NCBI GenBank assembly: GCA_016784165.1
Contig: JADHVD010000001.1
Span: 31,177-95,176, forward strand
DNA from: Candidatus Woesearchaeota archaeon
GTDB lineage: Archaea > Nanobdellota > Nanobdellia > Woesearchaeales > BS150m-G63
Length of the DNA stretch: 64,000 nt
Reading direction: 5' to 3'
The position numbers and the translations under genes were made by a program. The first letter of the stretch is position 1; every line of letters begins with the position of its first letter. Below the pieces are notes generated by a model. The model saw nothing but the letters and a program-made list of their open reading frames with translations, was not told where the DNA came from and searched no databases. This document shows positions 39,270 through 48,686 of the stretch, piece by piece.

Positions 39270-39649
39270 TTTTTTCTCTCCAGTGAGCTTATTCTTTTTT
39301 TATCTTCTAAATCTAACGAAGTAATTAAAAGATTGGACGGTGCAATAGGGGTAAGTCTTTTTGTACCATCTTTTTTTATTATTTCAATCCCAGTTACATA
39401 TATTTTTTCTCTTTTAGTTTCTACTTTTTCAATTATTCCTGTTTTGCCTTTGAAAGATCCTCTCATTATTTTTACTTTATCTCCTTTTTTCATTTTGGCA
39501 GATCTTTTATTGTATTTTTCTTTTAATTCTTTTGATAGGTGAGCTGACATTAGTTTTCTTTTTAAGTGTAATGGGGCATTTTTTCTATATTTACGCTGGT
39601 TTTTTACTTTTTTACTCGATTTCCACGTTTTTTTGAATTCGTTTTTCAT
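39266..39649 (-). CDS. rpl24: Ribosomal protein uL24
   Basis: KNAPLHLKRKLMSAHLSKELKEKYNKRSAKMKKGDKVKIMRGSFKGKTGIIEKV. Confidence 0.93.
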   Translation of the reverse strand: MKNEFKKTWKSSKKVKNQRKYRKNAPLHLKRKLMSAHLSKELKEKYNKRSAKMKKGDKVKIMRGSFKGKTGIIEKVETKREKIYVTGIEIIKKDGTKRLTPIAPSNLLITSLDLEDKKRISSLERKK

Positions 39650-39657
39650 TTTATAAT

Positions 39658-40059
39658 TTATACCACTATTTTTGCTAATTTACTTATTCCTGGCCACCTT
39701 TCACAAGCTTCTTTTGCGATTGCTCCTTTGAATAAAGTCCCTTTAGGGTTTCCTTTATCATCCTTTAATACTACTGCTGCATTATCTTCAAATTTTATTC
39801 TTGTACCATTTACTCTTCGATATTCTTTTTTTTGTCTTACTATTACTGCAAAAACAACTTGTTTTACTACATCAGGTCTTCCTTTTTTTACTGATGCTAA
39901 AACTAAATCACCAACACCTGCAGCAGGAAGTCTACCTTTAGTTGTTTTATGCCTTTTTACTGAAAATATCAGTAGGCGTTTTGCACCTGAATTATCACAG
40001 GTGTCTACGATTGCCCCAACAGGCAATGCTCTTGATATGCTTCCTTTTAAGGGTTTCAT
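39658..40059 (-). CDS. rpl14: Ribosomal protein uL14
   Basis: LPVGAIVDTCDNSGAKRLLIFSVKRHKTTKGRLPAAGVGDLVLASVKKGRPDV. Confidence 0.95.
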   Translation of the reverse strand: MKPLKGSISRALPVGAIVDTCDNSGAKRLLIFSVKRHKTTKGRLPAAGVGDLVLASVKKGRPDVVKQVVFAVIVRQKKEYRRVNGTRIKFEDNAAVVLKDDKGNPKGTLFKGAIAKEACERWPGISKLAKIVV

Positions 40060-40469
40060 TTTTTAGTTGATTTTTTTTTAGTTGAAGATGTTTTTTCGTT
40101 TTTTTTATTTTTAGTTACTTTGATTTCTTTTTTGGATTCTTTTTCTTTAGTTATTTCTTTAGTTTTTTCAATAATTTTTTCTATCACTACAAACTTTTTT
40201 GCTTTGCTTAATGGCCTACATTCTTGGATTTTTACAATATCTGTTTCTTTAATATTCATACATTCAGGTTTATGTGCCATTACTTTTGTTTTTCTTTTTT
40301 CATATCTCTCATATTTAGGAATTAATCTTGTTCTACCCCATTCAACTACGATTGTTTTGTGGGCTTTTGCAGATACGACTGTTCCTGTGAATGTTCTTCC
40401 TCTAGTTTTGAGTTCTCCATGTATTGGGCAGTTTTTATCCTTACATTGGTTTTCTTTTGTTGATTTCAT
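40056..40469 (-). CDS. rps17: Ribosomal protein uS17 with charged C-terminal extension
   Basis: CPIHGELKTRGRTFTGTVVSAKAHKTIVVEWGRTRLIPKYERYEKRKTKVMAHKPE. Confidence 0.93.
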   Translation of the reverse strand: MKSTKENQCKDKNCPIHGELKTRGRTFTGTVVSAKAHKTIVVEWGRTRLIPKYERYEKRKTKVMAHKPECMNIKETDIVKIQECRPLSKAKKFVVIEKIIEKTKEITKEKESKKEIKVTKNKKNEKTSSTKKKSTKK

Positions 40470-40720
40470 TTTATTTTTAGTTTGATTCTTTCCTCTGGTT
40501 TTAGTTGAAGTAATTTTCCTTCAACTGCAATTTTTTTGTTATTTATTGTGAATATCAATTGTTGTGATTTGGTTATTTTTTTTCTTTGATTTTTTGTTGT
40601 TATTATTTCAAATGTGTGTTTTGTTTCATTAATGATTTTTCCGTTTAATTTTTTTGAAGGCACGTGTATAGTTTGGCCTATTAGTTCTCCCTTAAGGAGT
40701 TTTTCAACCATTTCTTTCAT
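40466..40720 (-). CDS. rnp1: RNase P protein subunit Rpp29 (Pop4)
   Basis: LLKGELIGQTIHVPSKKLNGKIINETKHTFEIITTKNQRKKITKSQQLIFTI; located between uS17 and SUI1. Confidence 0.85.
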   Translation of the reverse strand: MKEMVEKLLKGELIGQTIHVPSKKLNGKIINETKHTFEIITTKNQRKKITKSQQLIFTINNKKIAVEGKLLQLKPEERIKLKIK

Positions 40721-40724
40721 CTTT

Positions 40725-41033
40725 TTATTTGATTTTTATTGTTTCTGGGCTGAAACCGAGGTGAGACAAAATTTCTTTGATTTTTGTTTTGTGGTTTCCT
40801 TGCAAATCAATTTTTCCGTTTTTTGCTGTTCCTCCACAAGCCAATTTTGCCTTTAGTTTTTTTGCGAGATCTTTTATGTTTATATCAGATTGGTCAATTC
40901 CTTTAATCACTGTGTATTGTTTTCCAAATTTTCGTCTTTCTATGCTTATTATTATGTTTTGATTTTCTTTTGCTATAGATTCACAAACACATAACTCTAT
41001 TGGTAACCCACACTTAATGCATATTTCACTCAT
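40725..41033 (-). CDS. SUI1/eIF1-family translation initiation factor
   Basis: CIKCGLPIELCVCE.., YTVIKGIDQSDINIKDLAKKLKAKLACGGTAKNGKIDLQGNHKTKIKEIL. Confidence 0.92.
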   Translation of the reverse strand: MSEICIKCGLPIELCVCESIAKENQNIIISIERRKFGKQYTVIKGIDQSDINIKDLAKKLKAKLACGGTAKNGKIDLQGNHKTKIKEILSHLGFSPETIKIK

Positions 41034-41230
41034 TGCTTTGGTTTAATTCCCTCCTGGTTTAGTATTGTTTTTATACGCGCTATATTTTTTTTGATATTTT
41101 TGATATTTGATTGACCCTTTACAGCAGAGCCTGTTGAAATTTGAGCATTACTTTTCATTAACTCTTTTCTTAATTCCTCTAATTTTGATTTTAAGTTACC
41201 TTTACTTAGTGTTTTTAGGTTTAGTTTCAT
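41030..41230 (-). CDS. rpl29: Ribosomal protein uL29
   Basis: SKLEELRKELMKSNAQISTGSAVKGQSNIKNIKKNIARIKTILNQ. Confidence 0.9.
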   Translation of the reverse strand: MKLNLKTLSKGNLKSKLEELRKELMKSNAQISTGSAVKGQSNIKNIKKNIARIKTILNQEGIKPKQ

Positions 41231-42138
41231 TTTTTCTTGTTAGTTTTTTTTGTTTTGATATCTTTTTTTATTGGTTTTTTATTTTTTATTTTTTCTTTAT
41301 TGTCTTCTTCATTTTTTTCTTTATCTTCCTTTTTATCTGTGGTTTTAGATTTTTCTTTTATATCTTCTTTTTTATTTTTTTTCTTGTCTTCTTTTTCGTC
41401 TTCTTTTTTAGCAACTTTTTTTGTGGGTTTTGTTTTGTCTTTATTGTTTTTCTTTTCTTTTTTATCTGTTGTTTTAGATTTTTCTTTTACATCTTCTTTT
41501 TTAGGTTCTTTTATTTCAATTTCTTCAACAACTTCTTCTTCTATTTTTAATAATTCAATATCATTTTTTTCTTTTAATTCTATAGGCATTATTCTAACTT
41601 GGATTCCCACTGCTCCACTTTTTAAGTGTGCGGTTGCTATTGCTTTTTTAATACCTGAAACAGCCATATCTCCACATTTTTTTAAATAACCTTTATAGAA
41701 CCGCCATCTTTTTGCTCTTGCTCCAGGAATTTTTCCTGAAATTAATATTTCTATCCCTAAAGCTCCAGTACTCATGACTTCTCCAATTACTTTATGTCCA
41801 ATATTTTTAAATCTTGAAGATCCAAATCTTTCTAAATAAGATGCTATTCTTTCAGCAACAATATTTGCATCAAGATTTAACTCTTGAATCTCATTAATTT
41901 CTATTTGAGGATTTTCAAGGTTGAATTTTCTTTTTAAATCTGCTGTAAGTTTCTTTATATTTCCACCTTTTCTTCCAACTATTAATCCAGGCCTTGAAGC
42001 ACTTATTATTACTTTTTCACCCAAGGGAGTTTTTTGTATCTTAGTTCCACTATATCCTACTCTTTTGAGATTTTTTTGGATATAATCTCCAATAACATAT
42101 TCTTTCAATTTTCTTGAGATTATTTTTCTTTCAATCAT
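41227..42138 (-). CDS. rps3: Ribosomal protein uS3 with long Lys/Glu-rich C-terminal tail
   Basis: PLGEKVIISASRPGLIVGRKGGNIKKLTADLKRKF; tail of about 100 aa. Confidence 0.94.
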   Translation of the reverse strand: MIERKIISRKLKEYVIGDYIQKNLKRVGYSGTKIQKTPLGEKVIISASRPGLIVGRKGGNIKKLTADLKRKFNLENPQIEINEIQELNLDANIVAERIASYLERFGSSRFKNIGHKVIGEVMSTGALGIEILISGKIPGARAKRWRFYKGYLKKCGDMAVSGIKKAIATAHLKSGAVGIQVRIMPIELKEKNDIELLKIEEEVVEEIEIKEPKKEDVKEKSKTTDKKEKKNNKDKTKPTKKVAKKEDEKEDKKKNKKEDIKEKSKTTDKKEDKEKNEEDNKEKIKNKKPIKKDIKTKKTNKKK

Positions 42139-42779
42139 TTTTGGATTTTGGTATTTTCCTCCTTTGGTTCAGTTGGGAGTTTTTCATCTTCTTTTTTAAC
42201 TTCCTCTGTTGGTTTTTTTATTTTTTCTTCTATTTCTTTTGATTTTTTATCTTGAATTTCTTTTTTAATTTCTTTTTTAACTTCCTTCTTAATTTCTTCT
42301 GGTTTCTGTTTGGTTTCTTTTTGTTTTTCTTTTTTATTCTCTTTAGGTTCTTGAATTATTTCATCACTTTTAACAATTATTTCTAAATGCGTTCTTTTAC
42401 TTTTCCTTCTTCTTTTCCTTCCATGCCTCCATGGGGTGCTTGCTTTATTGGCACATAATTTAGTTATTTTTAAATCTGAAATGCTCAATCCTTTTGTTTG
42501 GGCATTTGCTTCAACATCATTTAACAAAGTTAGTATTGCTTTACTTGCATTGAAAGGATATCTTCCTGCAGCAATCTTTCCTGGCTTATGTCCTATGTCG
42601 TTGTTGAATCTTTTAAAGGGGATAGCTTCTTTTTGGGTAAGGACTCTTTGAAGCACTGCCTTTGCTTTTTCCAGACTTTTTTTCCTGATATGGTTACAAA
42701 TCTCTATACTGTGCTTTGTAGATATATGTAAATCTAATGCAGACGCTTTTGCAGTATTTTCTGATTTGGTTTTTTCCAT
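42135..42779 (-). CDS. rpl22: Ribosomal protein uL22 with Lys/Glu-rich C-terminal tail
   Basis: AKAVLQRVLTQKEAIPFKRFNNDIGHKPGKIAAGRYPFNASKAILTLLNDVEANA. Confidence 0.93.
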   Translation of the reverse strand: MEKTKSENTAKASALDLHISTKHSIEICNHIRKKSLEKAKAVLQRVLTQKEAIPFKRFNNDIGHKPGKIAAGRYPFNASKAILTLLNDVEANAQTKGLSISDLKITKLCANKASTPWRHGRKRRRKSKRTHLEIIVKSDEIIQEPKENKKEKQKETKQKPEEIKKEVKKEIKKEIQDKKSKEIEEKIKKPTEEVKKEDEKLPTEPKEENTKIQK

Positions 42780-42837
42780 TTTTTGTCTGGTTTGTTTTAT
42801 TGTTTGTTTTAATTTATTTCATATTAATCTTTATTGC

Positions 42838-43221
42838 TTATTTAACTGATATATTTGAACTTGATCTTGTTGCGCCAACACCTGGAGAGTTATGCCCTAC
42901 TCTTTTTCTTGTTAAGGAAAATTCCCCTAATAAGTGTCCAATCATTTCTGCTTCTATATTTAATAAAACAAAATCTTTTCCATTGTGTATTTTAATTATT
43001 TTTCCAACCATTTCAGGAAGAATAACTAAATCTCTACAATGTGTTTCAATGTTTGATTTATTTGCCCTTATCTTTTTTAATAGTAATTTTTGTTCTGGAG
43101 AAAACCCTCTCTTGATGGTTCTTCTTTGTTTTGATGGAAATAATTCTGCTAATTCAGTCATGCCCATTTTTTGGAGTTCTTCTAATTTTTTCCCTCTATA
43201 AGTGTATTCTTTTTTCATCAT
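42838..43221 (-). CDS. rps19: Ribosomal protein uS19
   Basis: THCRDLVILPEMVGKIIKIHNGKDFVLLNIEAEMIGHLLGEFSLTRKRVGHNSPGVGATRSS. Confidence 0.94.
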   Translation of the reverse strand: MMKKEYTYRGKKLEELQKMGMTELAELFPSKQRRTIKRGFSPEQKLLLKKIRANKSNIETHCRDLVILPEMVGKIIKIHNGKDFVLLNIEAEMIGHLLGEFSLTRKRVGHNSPGVGATRSSSNISVK

Positions 43222-43226
43222 TTTAG

Positions 43227-43943
43227 TTACCTTTTACCCTTTTTCCTTCCAGTTCTTCTTGCCCTTAACATTCCAACTTTTCTTCCTGGAGGAGCTCCTC
43301 TAGGAGTTACAGTAGGTTTACCTTTGTGAGAACTTGTTGTTCCACCAAATGGATGGTCAACAGCATTCATAGATGTTGCCCCACTTCTAGGATACAATTT
43401 ATTTCTCGCCCTTTTCATTTTCATCCTAATACCTGCTTTAAGTATTGGTTTATCGGATATTCCGCTACCAGCAACAGTTCCGATACTTGCTTTACATTCT
43501 TCAAAAAATTCTTTTTGTTTTTTTGAAGGAAATTGAATAACTACTTTATTTTTTAATTTTGCTACAACTTTTGCAAATGCACCAGCAGATCTACAAAATT
43601 TCCCATTATCTCCTGGTTTTGACTCTATATTGAATATTTTAGTCCCTTCTGGGATGTATTTTAATTGTAATATGTTTCCTGCTTTTATTGCTGCATCTGG
43701 ACTATATTGTAACTCTTCCCCTACTTTAATTCCTTCAGCAGCTATTAATAAAACCGATTTTTCTGTTGGGCTTGTTACCTTTGCTAATGGTGCGCTATGT
43801 GCTGGACAATGAATAAAATCAATTATTTTTATTTTGGTATCTTCTTTTTTGGGATAAGTAGAACTTCCTTTATAACGATGACTAGGCGCTCTATAAGTCA
43901 TACTTCCTTTTCCTCTTGCTTGTTGTATTAGTCTTTTTCCCAT
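43227..43943 (-). CDS. rpl2: Ribosomal protein uL2
   Basis: RGKGSMTYRAPSHRYKG, GATSMNAVDHPFGGTTSSHKGKPTVTPRGAPPGRKVG. Confidence 0.95.
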   Translation of the reverse strand: MGKRLIQQARGKGSMTYRAPSHRYKGSSTYPKKEDTKIKIIDFIHCPAHSAPLAKVTSPTEKSVLLIAAEGIKVGEELQYSPDAAIKAGNILQLKYIPEGTKIFNIESKPGDNGKFCRSAGAFAKVVAKLKNKVVIQFPSKKQKEFFEECKASIGTVAGSGISDKPILKAGIRMKMKRARNKLYPRSGATSMNAVDHPFGGTTSSHKGKPTVTPRGAPPGRKVGMLRARRTGRKKGKR

Positions 43944-43977
43944 CTTGTTATTTTTATTTATTTATTTTTTATTTTGA

Positions 43978-44241
43978 TTAACCCATTAATCCAAGGTTTG
44001 TTGCAATATCAATTGCCGGTGTTTCGTTTGAAAATTTAATATAAGCTCTTTTTTTTCCATCTGGACCTATGAATGTATTTACTTTTTCTACTTTTGCTTT
44101 GAATATTTTTTCAATTGCTAATTTTATTTCTGGTTTTTTAGCTGAATTATCTACCATAAATATAAGTTTATTTTCTGACTCCATCAACCTTATTGATTTT
44201 TCAGTTGATAAAGGGTGTTTGATTATTTTGTATGCGTCCAT
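43978..44241 (-). CDS. rpl23: Ribosomal protein uL23
   Basis: IKHPLSTEKSIRLMESENKLIFMVDNSAKKPEIKLAIEKIFKAKVEKVNT. Confidence 0.94.
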   Translation of the reverse strand: MDAYKIIKHPLSTEKSIRLMESENKLIFMVDNSAKKPEIKLAIEKIFKAKVEKVNTFIGPDGKKRAYIKFSNETPAIDIATNLGLMG

Positions 44242-44242
44242 T

Positions 44243-45193
44243 TTATTTTGTTATTTTTTTAACTTCTTTTTTTATTTTTGATGTTTGTTTTTTTAATTCT
44301 GTTTTTTCTTTTGGTTTTTGAGTGGTTTTTTTAATAGTTTCTTTAATAGTCTCTTTAGGAATAGTTTTGACTTCTTTTTTTTCTTGTTTTTTCTTGATGG
44401 TGCCTAAAAATAATTGTTCTTGTTTTAATTTTTCAATAGCCCCTTCTGTAAAAAGTGCGACTCTTCCTGGTTGTGCGCCAGGAGCAAGAAGTTCTGCATT
44501 TAGATTTTCTATTTCCACTACATCTATATTTAGATTTTTAGCTGAATTTGATATTTTACATCTAGTTGAAGTAATAATTAAAGGTCCTTTTTTCTTGATA
44601 TATTTTCTTCCTCTTGCCTTTCCTTTTCCAGCTCTTATTTTTCTATCTGTTTCTAATTGAATTTTTAATTTTGTTAAAGCTGTTTCAACATCTTTTGTTT
44701 TTTCAAGAGTTTCAAATTCTTGGCTTAATATAAATGGATAATCTTCTGGAACAATATAATTTTTTTCTTCCAAATATTTTTTATCAAATGTTGCAGCCAT
44801 TGCTGAACAAATCGCTTTTCTTCTTTCTTTTTTATTGATTTTTTGTGATAGGTTTTTTTCTGCTTTTGGTGGATGAGCCCTTCTTCCTCCAACTGTTTGA
44901 GGTGCGAATGCGCCTACATAATTTAATCTAGTACCTCTTCTCGACATTACTTTTCTTGGAGTTCTTGATTGGCCAATTCCATAAGTACTTCTGTAACTAT
45001 TACGTCTTTTAGATAAATAAGCTGAAGCTCGTTTCCCTGCTTCAGGAGATGCACCATAATTTTGTCTTTTATTATTTTGAATTGTTAATACTGCTTTTTT
45101 AATTATATCTGCCCTTATTGGCTCATTAAACTGTTTAGGTAATTCTATGTCTTTTTGTACAATTCCCTTTGTGTTTTTTATTTTTAATTTCAT
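44243..45193 (-). CDS. rpl4: Ribosomal protein uL4 with charged C-terminal tail
   Basis: QNNKRQNYGASPEAGKRASAYLSKRRNSYRSTYGIGQSRTPRKVMSRRGTR. Confidence 0.94.
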   Translation of the reverse strand: MKLKIKNTKGIVQKDIELPKQFNEPIRADIIKKAVLTIQNNKRQNYGASPEAGKRASAYLSKRRNSYRSTYGIGQSRTPRKVMSRRGTRLNYVGAFAPQTVGGRRAHPPKAEKNLSQKINKKERRKAICSAMAATFDKKYLEEKNYIVPEDYPFILSQEFETLEKTKDVETALTKLKIQLETDRKIRAGKGKARGRKYIKKKGPLIITSTRCKISNSAKNLNIDVVEIENLNAELLAPGAQPGRVALFTEGAIEKLKQEQLFLGTIKKKQEKKEVKTIPKETIKETIKKTTQKPKEKTELKKQTSKIKKEVKKITK

Positions 45194-46158
45194 TTTGTAC
45201 TAATATATTCAATAATTGGTTTTTCTGGAGATATTTTCTTTTGGGATCTTATTGGTTGAGTTAACACAATTAATCTTTTTTTAGGTCCTGGAATGGAACC
45301 CTTTATTAATATAAATGTATTTTTAACTTTTCCGTAATGAGCAATTCCGCCTTTAGGATTAACTTCGTCCGGGTTTGTTGATATTTTAATTAATTTTTTA
45401 TTATAATCAGTTCTTGTAAAATAGCCAGTTTGACCAGCATGAGCGATTCTCCACATTATATGTGTTTGTCCTTTCCAAGGTCCTAAGGATCCAGGATTTC
45501 TTCTAGCTTTTTCTGCTTTGTGGCTTGTTAATCCAATTCCAAATCTTTTTACTGGTCCTTGAAATCCTCTTCCAGTGGTTATTGCATGAATATCTACTAA
45601 TTGAGTTTCTTCAAATATTTGATCTATTGTGATCTCTTTTCCAGTATTTTCTTTAATGAAATTTAATTGGTCTTCTTTAGTTCCGCCCAATACAATTTCC
45701 ATGATGTCTGGTTTTTTCTTCCCAATATCAGTATATTTTGGTTGAGTATAAACTAAGATTCTAATTTCATCGTACTCTTCTGGAGAAATTTGTTTAGTGA
45801 TTATTTTTTTTGGAAGATCTAATCTTCTTTTTAATTCTTTATCGAGATTTTCAACAAGATGTTCAGAAATGAGTTTTGAACCAAAAATGGTGTTTTTGTA
45901 GAAATGAGAAGCGGCAATTTTAATTGGCGGACATTCAATGATTGTGACAGGAATAGAAATTGATTCGTCTTTAGTCATTGAAGTTGGATGGTTATCCTTT
46001 ACAATGATGTGAGTCATGCCTGCCTTGTAGCCAATAAATGCCAAAGGTTTTGGATCATTACTTTTAGCCCAAGATCTTATTCGTGGTTTATGACTTTTAG
46101 CCTTTCGTCTAGGCCAAAACTGTAAACTTCCGCTTCTTGGTTTGTGTGTGCTAGGCAT
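45190..46158 (-). CDS. rpl3: Ribosomal protein uL3
   Basis: SLQFWPRRKAKSHKPRIRSW, GRGFQGPVKRFGIGLTSHKAEKARRNPGSLGPWKG. Confidence 0.95.
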   Translation of the reverse strand: MPSTHKPRSGSLQFWPRRKAKSHKPRIRSWAKSNDPKPLAFIGYKAGMTHIIVKDNHPTSMTKDESISIPVTIIECPPIKIAASHFYKNTIFGSKLISEHLVENLDKELKRRLDLPKKIITKQISPEEYDEIRILVYTQPKYTDIGKKKPDIMEIVLGGTKEDQLNFIKENTGKEITIDQIFEETQLVDIHAITTGRGFQGPVKRFGIGLTSHKAEKARRNPGSLGPWKGQTHIMWRIAHAGQTGYFTRTDYNKKLIKISTNPDEVNPKGGIAHYGKVKNTFILIKGSIPGPKKRLIVLTQPIRSQKKISPEKPIIEYISTK

Positions 46159-46250
46159 CTTGAATATCCATTAATATTTGTCTGTGTTAAAGACATTATT
46201 ATCTCTTCTTTTTTGGATTTTTAATGACCTTTTAGTAAAGCTTTTTTTAT

Positions 46251-46460
46251 CAAGAAGTATCTTGGTACTGAAAAAGCTTTTTTTCAGGCCTTGTTTACAC
46301 ATTATATTTAAACAAAATAAATTTAAATATACTCGACGAGTTGTCGTTTTCTATAGAAAACTTGGGCGCTTTATAAAGCTTATGCTTTTTTACTTTATTT
46401 TATCATTATAGGAAGTGTTAAATTAAGTCTTAAGACAAGTAAAATTCTAAATTTTACTTA
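46251..46460 (-). promoter_or_regulatory. Promoter/leader region of the ribosomal-protein cluster with multiple hairpins
   Basis: CAAGA-AGTA-TCTTG (46251-46264), CTGAAAAA-GCTT-TTTTTCAG (46268-46287), TTTTCTATAGAAAA (46347-46360), GCTTTATAAAGC (46368-46379), GTCTTAAGAC (46427-46436), GTAAAATT-CTA-AATTTTAC (46439-46457). Confidence 0.5.
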
Positions 46461-48639
46461 TATGTCTGCATTTAGGGTAACCAGAACATCCATAGAATTC
46501 TCCATAAAATGATTTTCTTAGTATTAATTCTTTGCCGCATTTAGGGCATATTTTTTTCTCTTCTTTTTTATTTTTGTCCCCTTTTTTTGTTTCATTATTG
46601 CCGTTATTTTTAGAAGTGCAATCTGGATTTATGCAAAGTTCTTGGGGTCTTTTTCCTTTTCTTATTACATTGACCATAGGATAATTACATTCTTTGCAGA
46701 GATTTTCTGAATTTTTAATTAAACTATTTGGAGGTAACTTGAATGTGGTTTTACAATCAGGATATTTGGTACATGCAATAAATTTTCCAAATTTACCTCT
46801 TTTAATTGTTAATTGCCCATCTTTACATGTCGGGCATTTTCCTATGTGGTTTGCTTTATCTTGAGTTTCCCTTGTAGCATCTATTAATCCTTCTCCAATG
46901 CTTTTTTCATTTTCTTTGAATTGTTTTAATATTTTTGTCAGAATTGTTTTAACTTCTTCTAAGACTTTTTCTTTTTTCTTTTTATCTAAACGAATGTGTC
47001 CCATTTCTTCTTCAAAATGGCGTGTTAATTTTTCATCGATTATTCCAGGAGAATATTTTTTTAAGGTATCTACTGTTGCAAGCCCTAAAGAAGTTGCTTC
47101 TATTGATTTTCCTTTTAAGTAATTTCTTTGAAATAATTTATCCACTATATCTGCCCTTGTTGATTTAGTTCCAATATTCTTTTTTTCTAATTCTTTTATG
47201 ATTGAAGAAGGAGTATATCTTTTGGGTGGTTGAGTCTCTTTTTTATGAAGTTTTATTTGTTTTACAGGTACAGATTCTCCTTGTTTTATTAATGGGAGCT
47301 CTTCTTCTTTTAATGAGAGATATGGTTGATAAAAATTGTGCCACCCTGGTTCTGTAGTGATGATCCCCTTTGCAACGAATATTTCTTTATTGCAATTTAT
47401 TTTTGCAGTTGTCGATTCTCTTTTAGCTATTGGGGCAAAAGTAGATAAAAATCTTTTTACAATTAAATCATACAATTTTTTAGTGTGGCCATCTTCTAAT
47501 CCTTTAGGGATTATTCCTGTTGGGTAAATAGATGGGTGGGCAGGATCTGATTTTTTACCTTCATTTGGTTTGAGAGTTCCTTTGAGTAGATCATTACATA
47601 ATTTATTGTAATCTTTTTGTTTCGAGAGTTCTTTAATTATCTTGTCATACCCAATTCCTTTTGGTAGTTTTTGAGAAGAGGTTCTTGGATAAGAAATATA
47701 TGAATTTGTATATAATTCTTGGGCTATTTGTAATGTTCTTTTTGGTGGAATTCTTAAACAACGATAAGATTCTGTTTGAAGTGTGGTTAAGTCAAAAGGA
47801 AATGGGGGGAGTTGGTTTTTTTCTTTTTTTTCTACTGATTCTATGATTGCATTTTGACCTTTTGTGTTTTTCATTACTTTATCTGCATTTTCTTTTTCCC
47901 AGAATTTGTCTTCAATATGCCAAGCAATTAAGTTTCCTTGTTTCACATTTCCATTTAATTCTATTTGCCAAAAGGGGGTAGGAATAAATGTTTTTATTTC
48001 TTTATCTCTATCTGTTATAATTTTTAATGAAGGTCCTTGTACTCTACCTATACTTAGAATTTTGAAAGCTCCTGTTGATTTGATTGAAGCTGTTAGTGCT
48101 CTACTAAGATTTATACCGTACATCCAATCTAAAAAATGTCTTGTTTCTCCGGCATTAGCTTGCCCCCAATCTATGTGGGGTGATTTGTTCTCATAAGCTT
48201 CTATTAAATCAGGTTTAGTTAATGTAGAAAATTTCATCCTATTTGCATCTTCTTTTTGAAGTGCAAATCTCACTATATTTAGGCCAATAACTTCTCCTTC
48301 TATATCATAATCACAAGCTATGGTGAATTCTGAAGCGTCTTTTGCTAATTTTTTTATATTAAGAAGGTAGTCTTTTGAGTATTTTTGTGCTTTATTCATA
48401 GAAGCAGTGTCTACCCAATGCATATTGAATACAGGATACTTCCAACCGTTTTTTTCTTTTTCATCTACAGAGTAAAGATGTCCTACTGCAGAAGCAACTA
48501 TGATTTCTTTTTTATTATGAGTTATTTTATAGTAAGGTACTTTTTTTTTGTATGTTTCTTTTTTGGGAGTTTTGTCTGCTAATGCTGTTGCAATCTTGAA
48601 TGCTGCGCTTGGTTTTTCACAAATTATTAATTCATACAT
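46447..48639 (-). CDS. topA: DNA topoisomerase I (type IA) with C-terminal zinc ribbons
   Basis: LIICEKPSAAFKIA, YISYPRTSSQKLP, and C-terminal Cys4 motifs (CPTCKDGQLTIKRGKFGKFIACTKYPDC; CPKCGKELILRKSFYGEFYGCSGYPKC). Confidence 0.94.
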   Translation of the reverse strand: MYELIICEKPSAAFKIATALADKTPKKETYKKKVPYYKITHNKKEIIVASAVGHLYSVDEKEKNGWKYPVFNMHWVDTASMNKAQKYSKDYLLNIKKLAKDASEFTIACDYDIEGEVIGLNIVRFALQKEDANRMKFSTLTKPDLIEAYENKSPHIDWGQANAGETRHFLDWMYGINLSRALTASIKSTGAFKILSIGRVQGPSLKIITDRDKEIKTFIPTPFWQIELNGNVKQGNLIAWHIEDKFWEKENADKVMKNTKGQNAIIESVEKKEKNQLPPFPFDLTTLQTESYRCLRIPPKRTLQIAQELYTNSYISYPRTSSQKLPKGIGYDKIIKELSKQKDYNKLCNDLLKGTLKPNEGKKSDPAHPSIYPTGIIPKGLEDGHTKKLYDLIVKRFLSTFAPIAKRESTTAKINCNKEIFVAKGIITTEPGWHNFYQPYLSLKEEELPLIKQGESVPVKQIKLHKKETQPPKRYTPSSIIKELEKKNIGTKSTRADIVDKLFQRNYLKGKSIEATSLGLATVDTLKKYSPGIIDEKLTRHFEEEMGHIRLDKKKKEKVLEEVKTILTKILKQFKENEKSIGEGLIDATRETQDKANHIGKCPTCKDGQLTIKRGKFGKFIACTKYPDCKTTFKLPPNSLIKNSENLCKECNYPMVNVIRKGKRPQELCINPDCTSKNNGNNETKKGDKNKKEEKKICPKCGKELILRKSFYGEFYGCSGYPKCRHISKI

Positions 48640-48686
48640 TTTTGAAAAAGGATAGAGAAATCAAAAAAGACACTTATATAATAATG

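Noticed and set aside
41107-41550. Phe-rich ORFs 41107-41550 and 41237-41689 on the + strand
   Set aside because: Antisense shadows of the Lys/Glu-rich uS3 tail; composition is an artefact of AAA/GAA codons on the other strand
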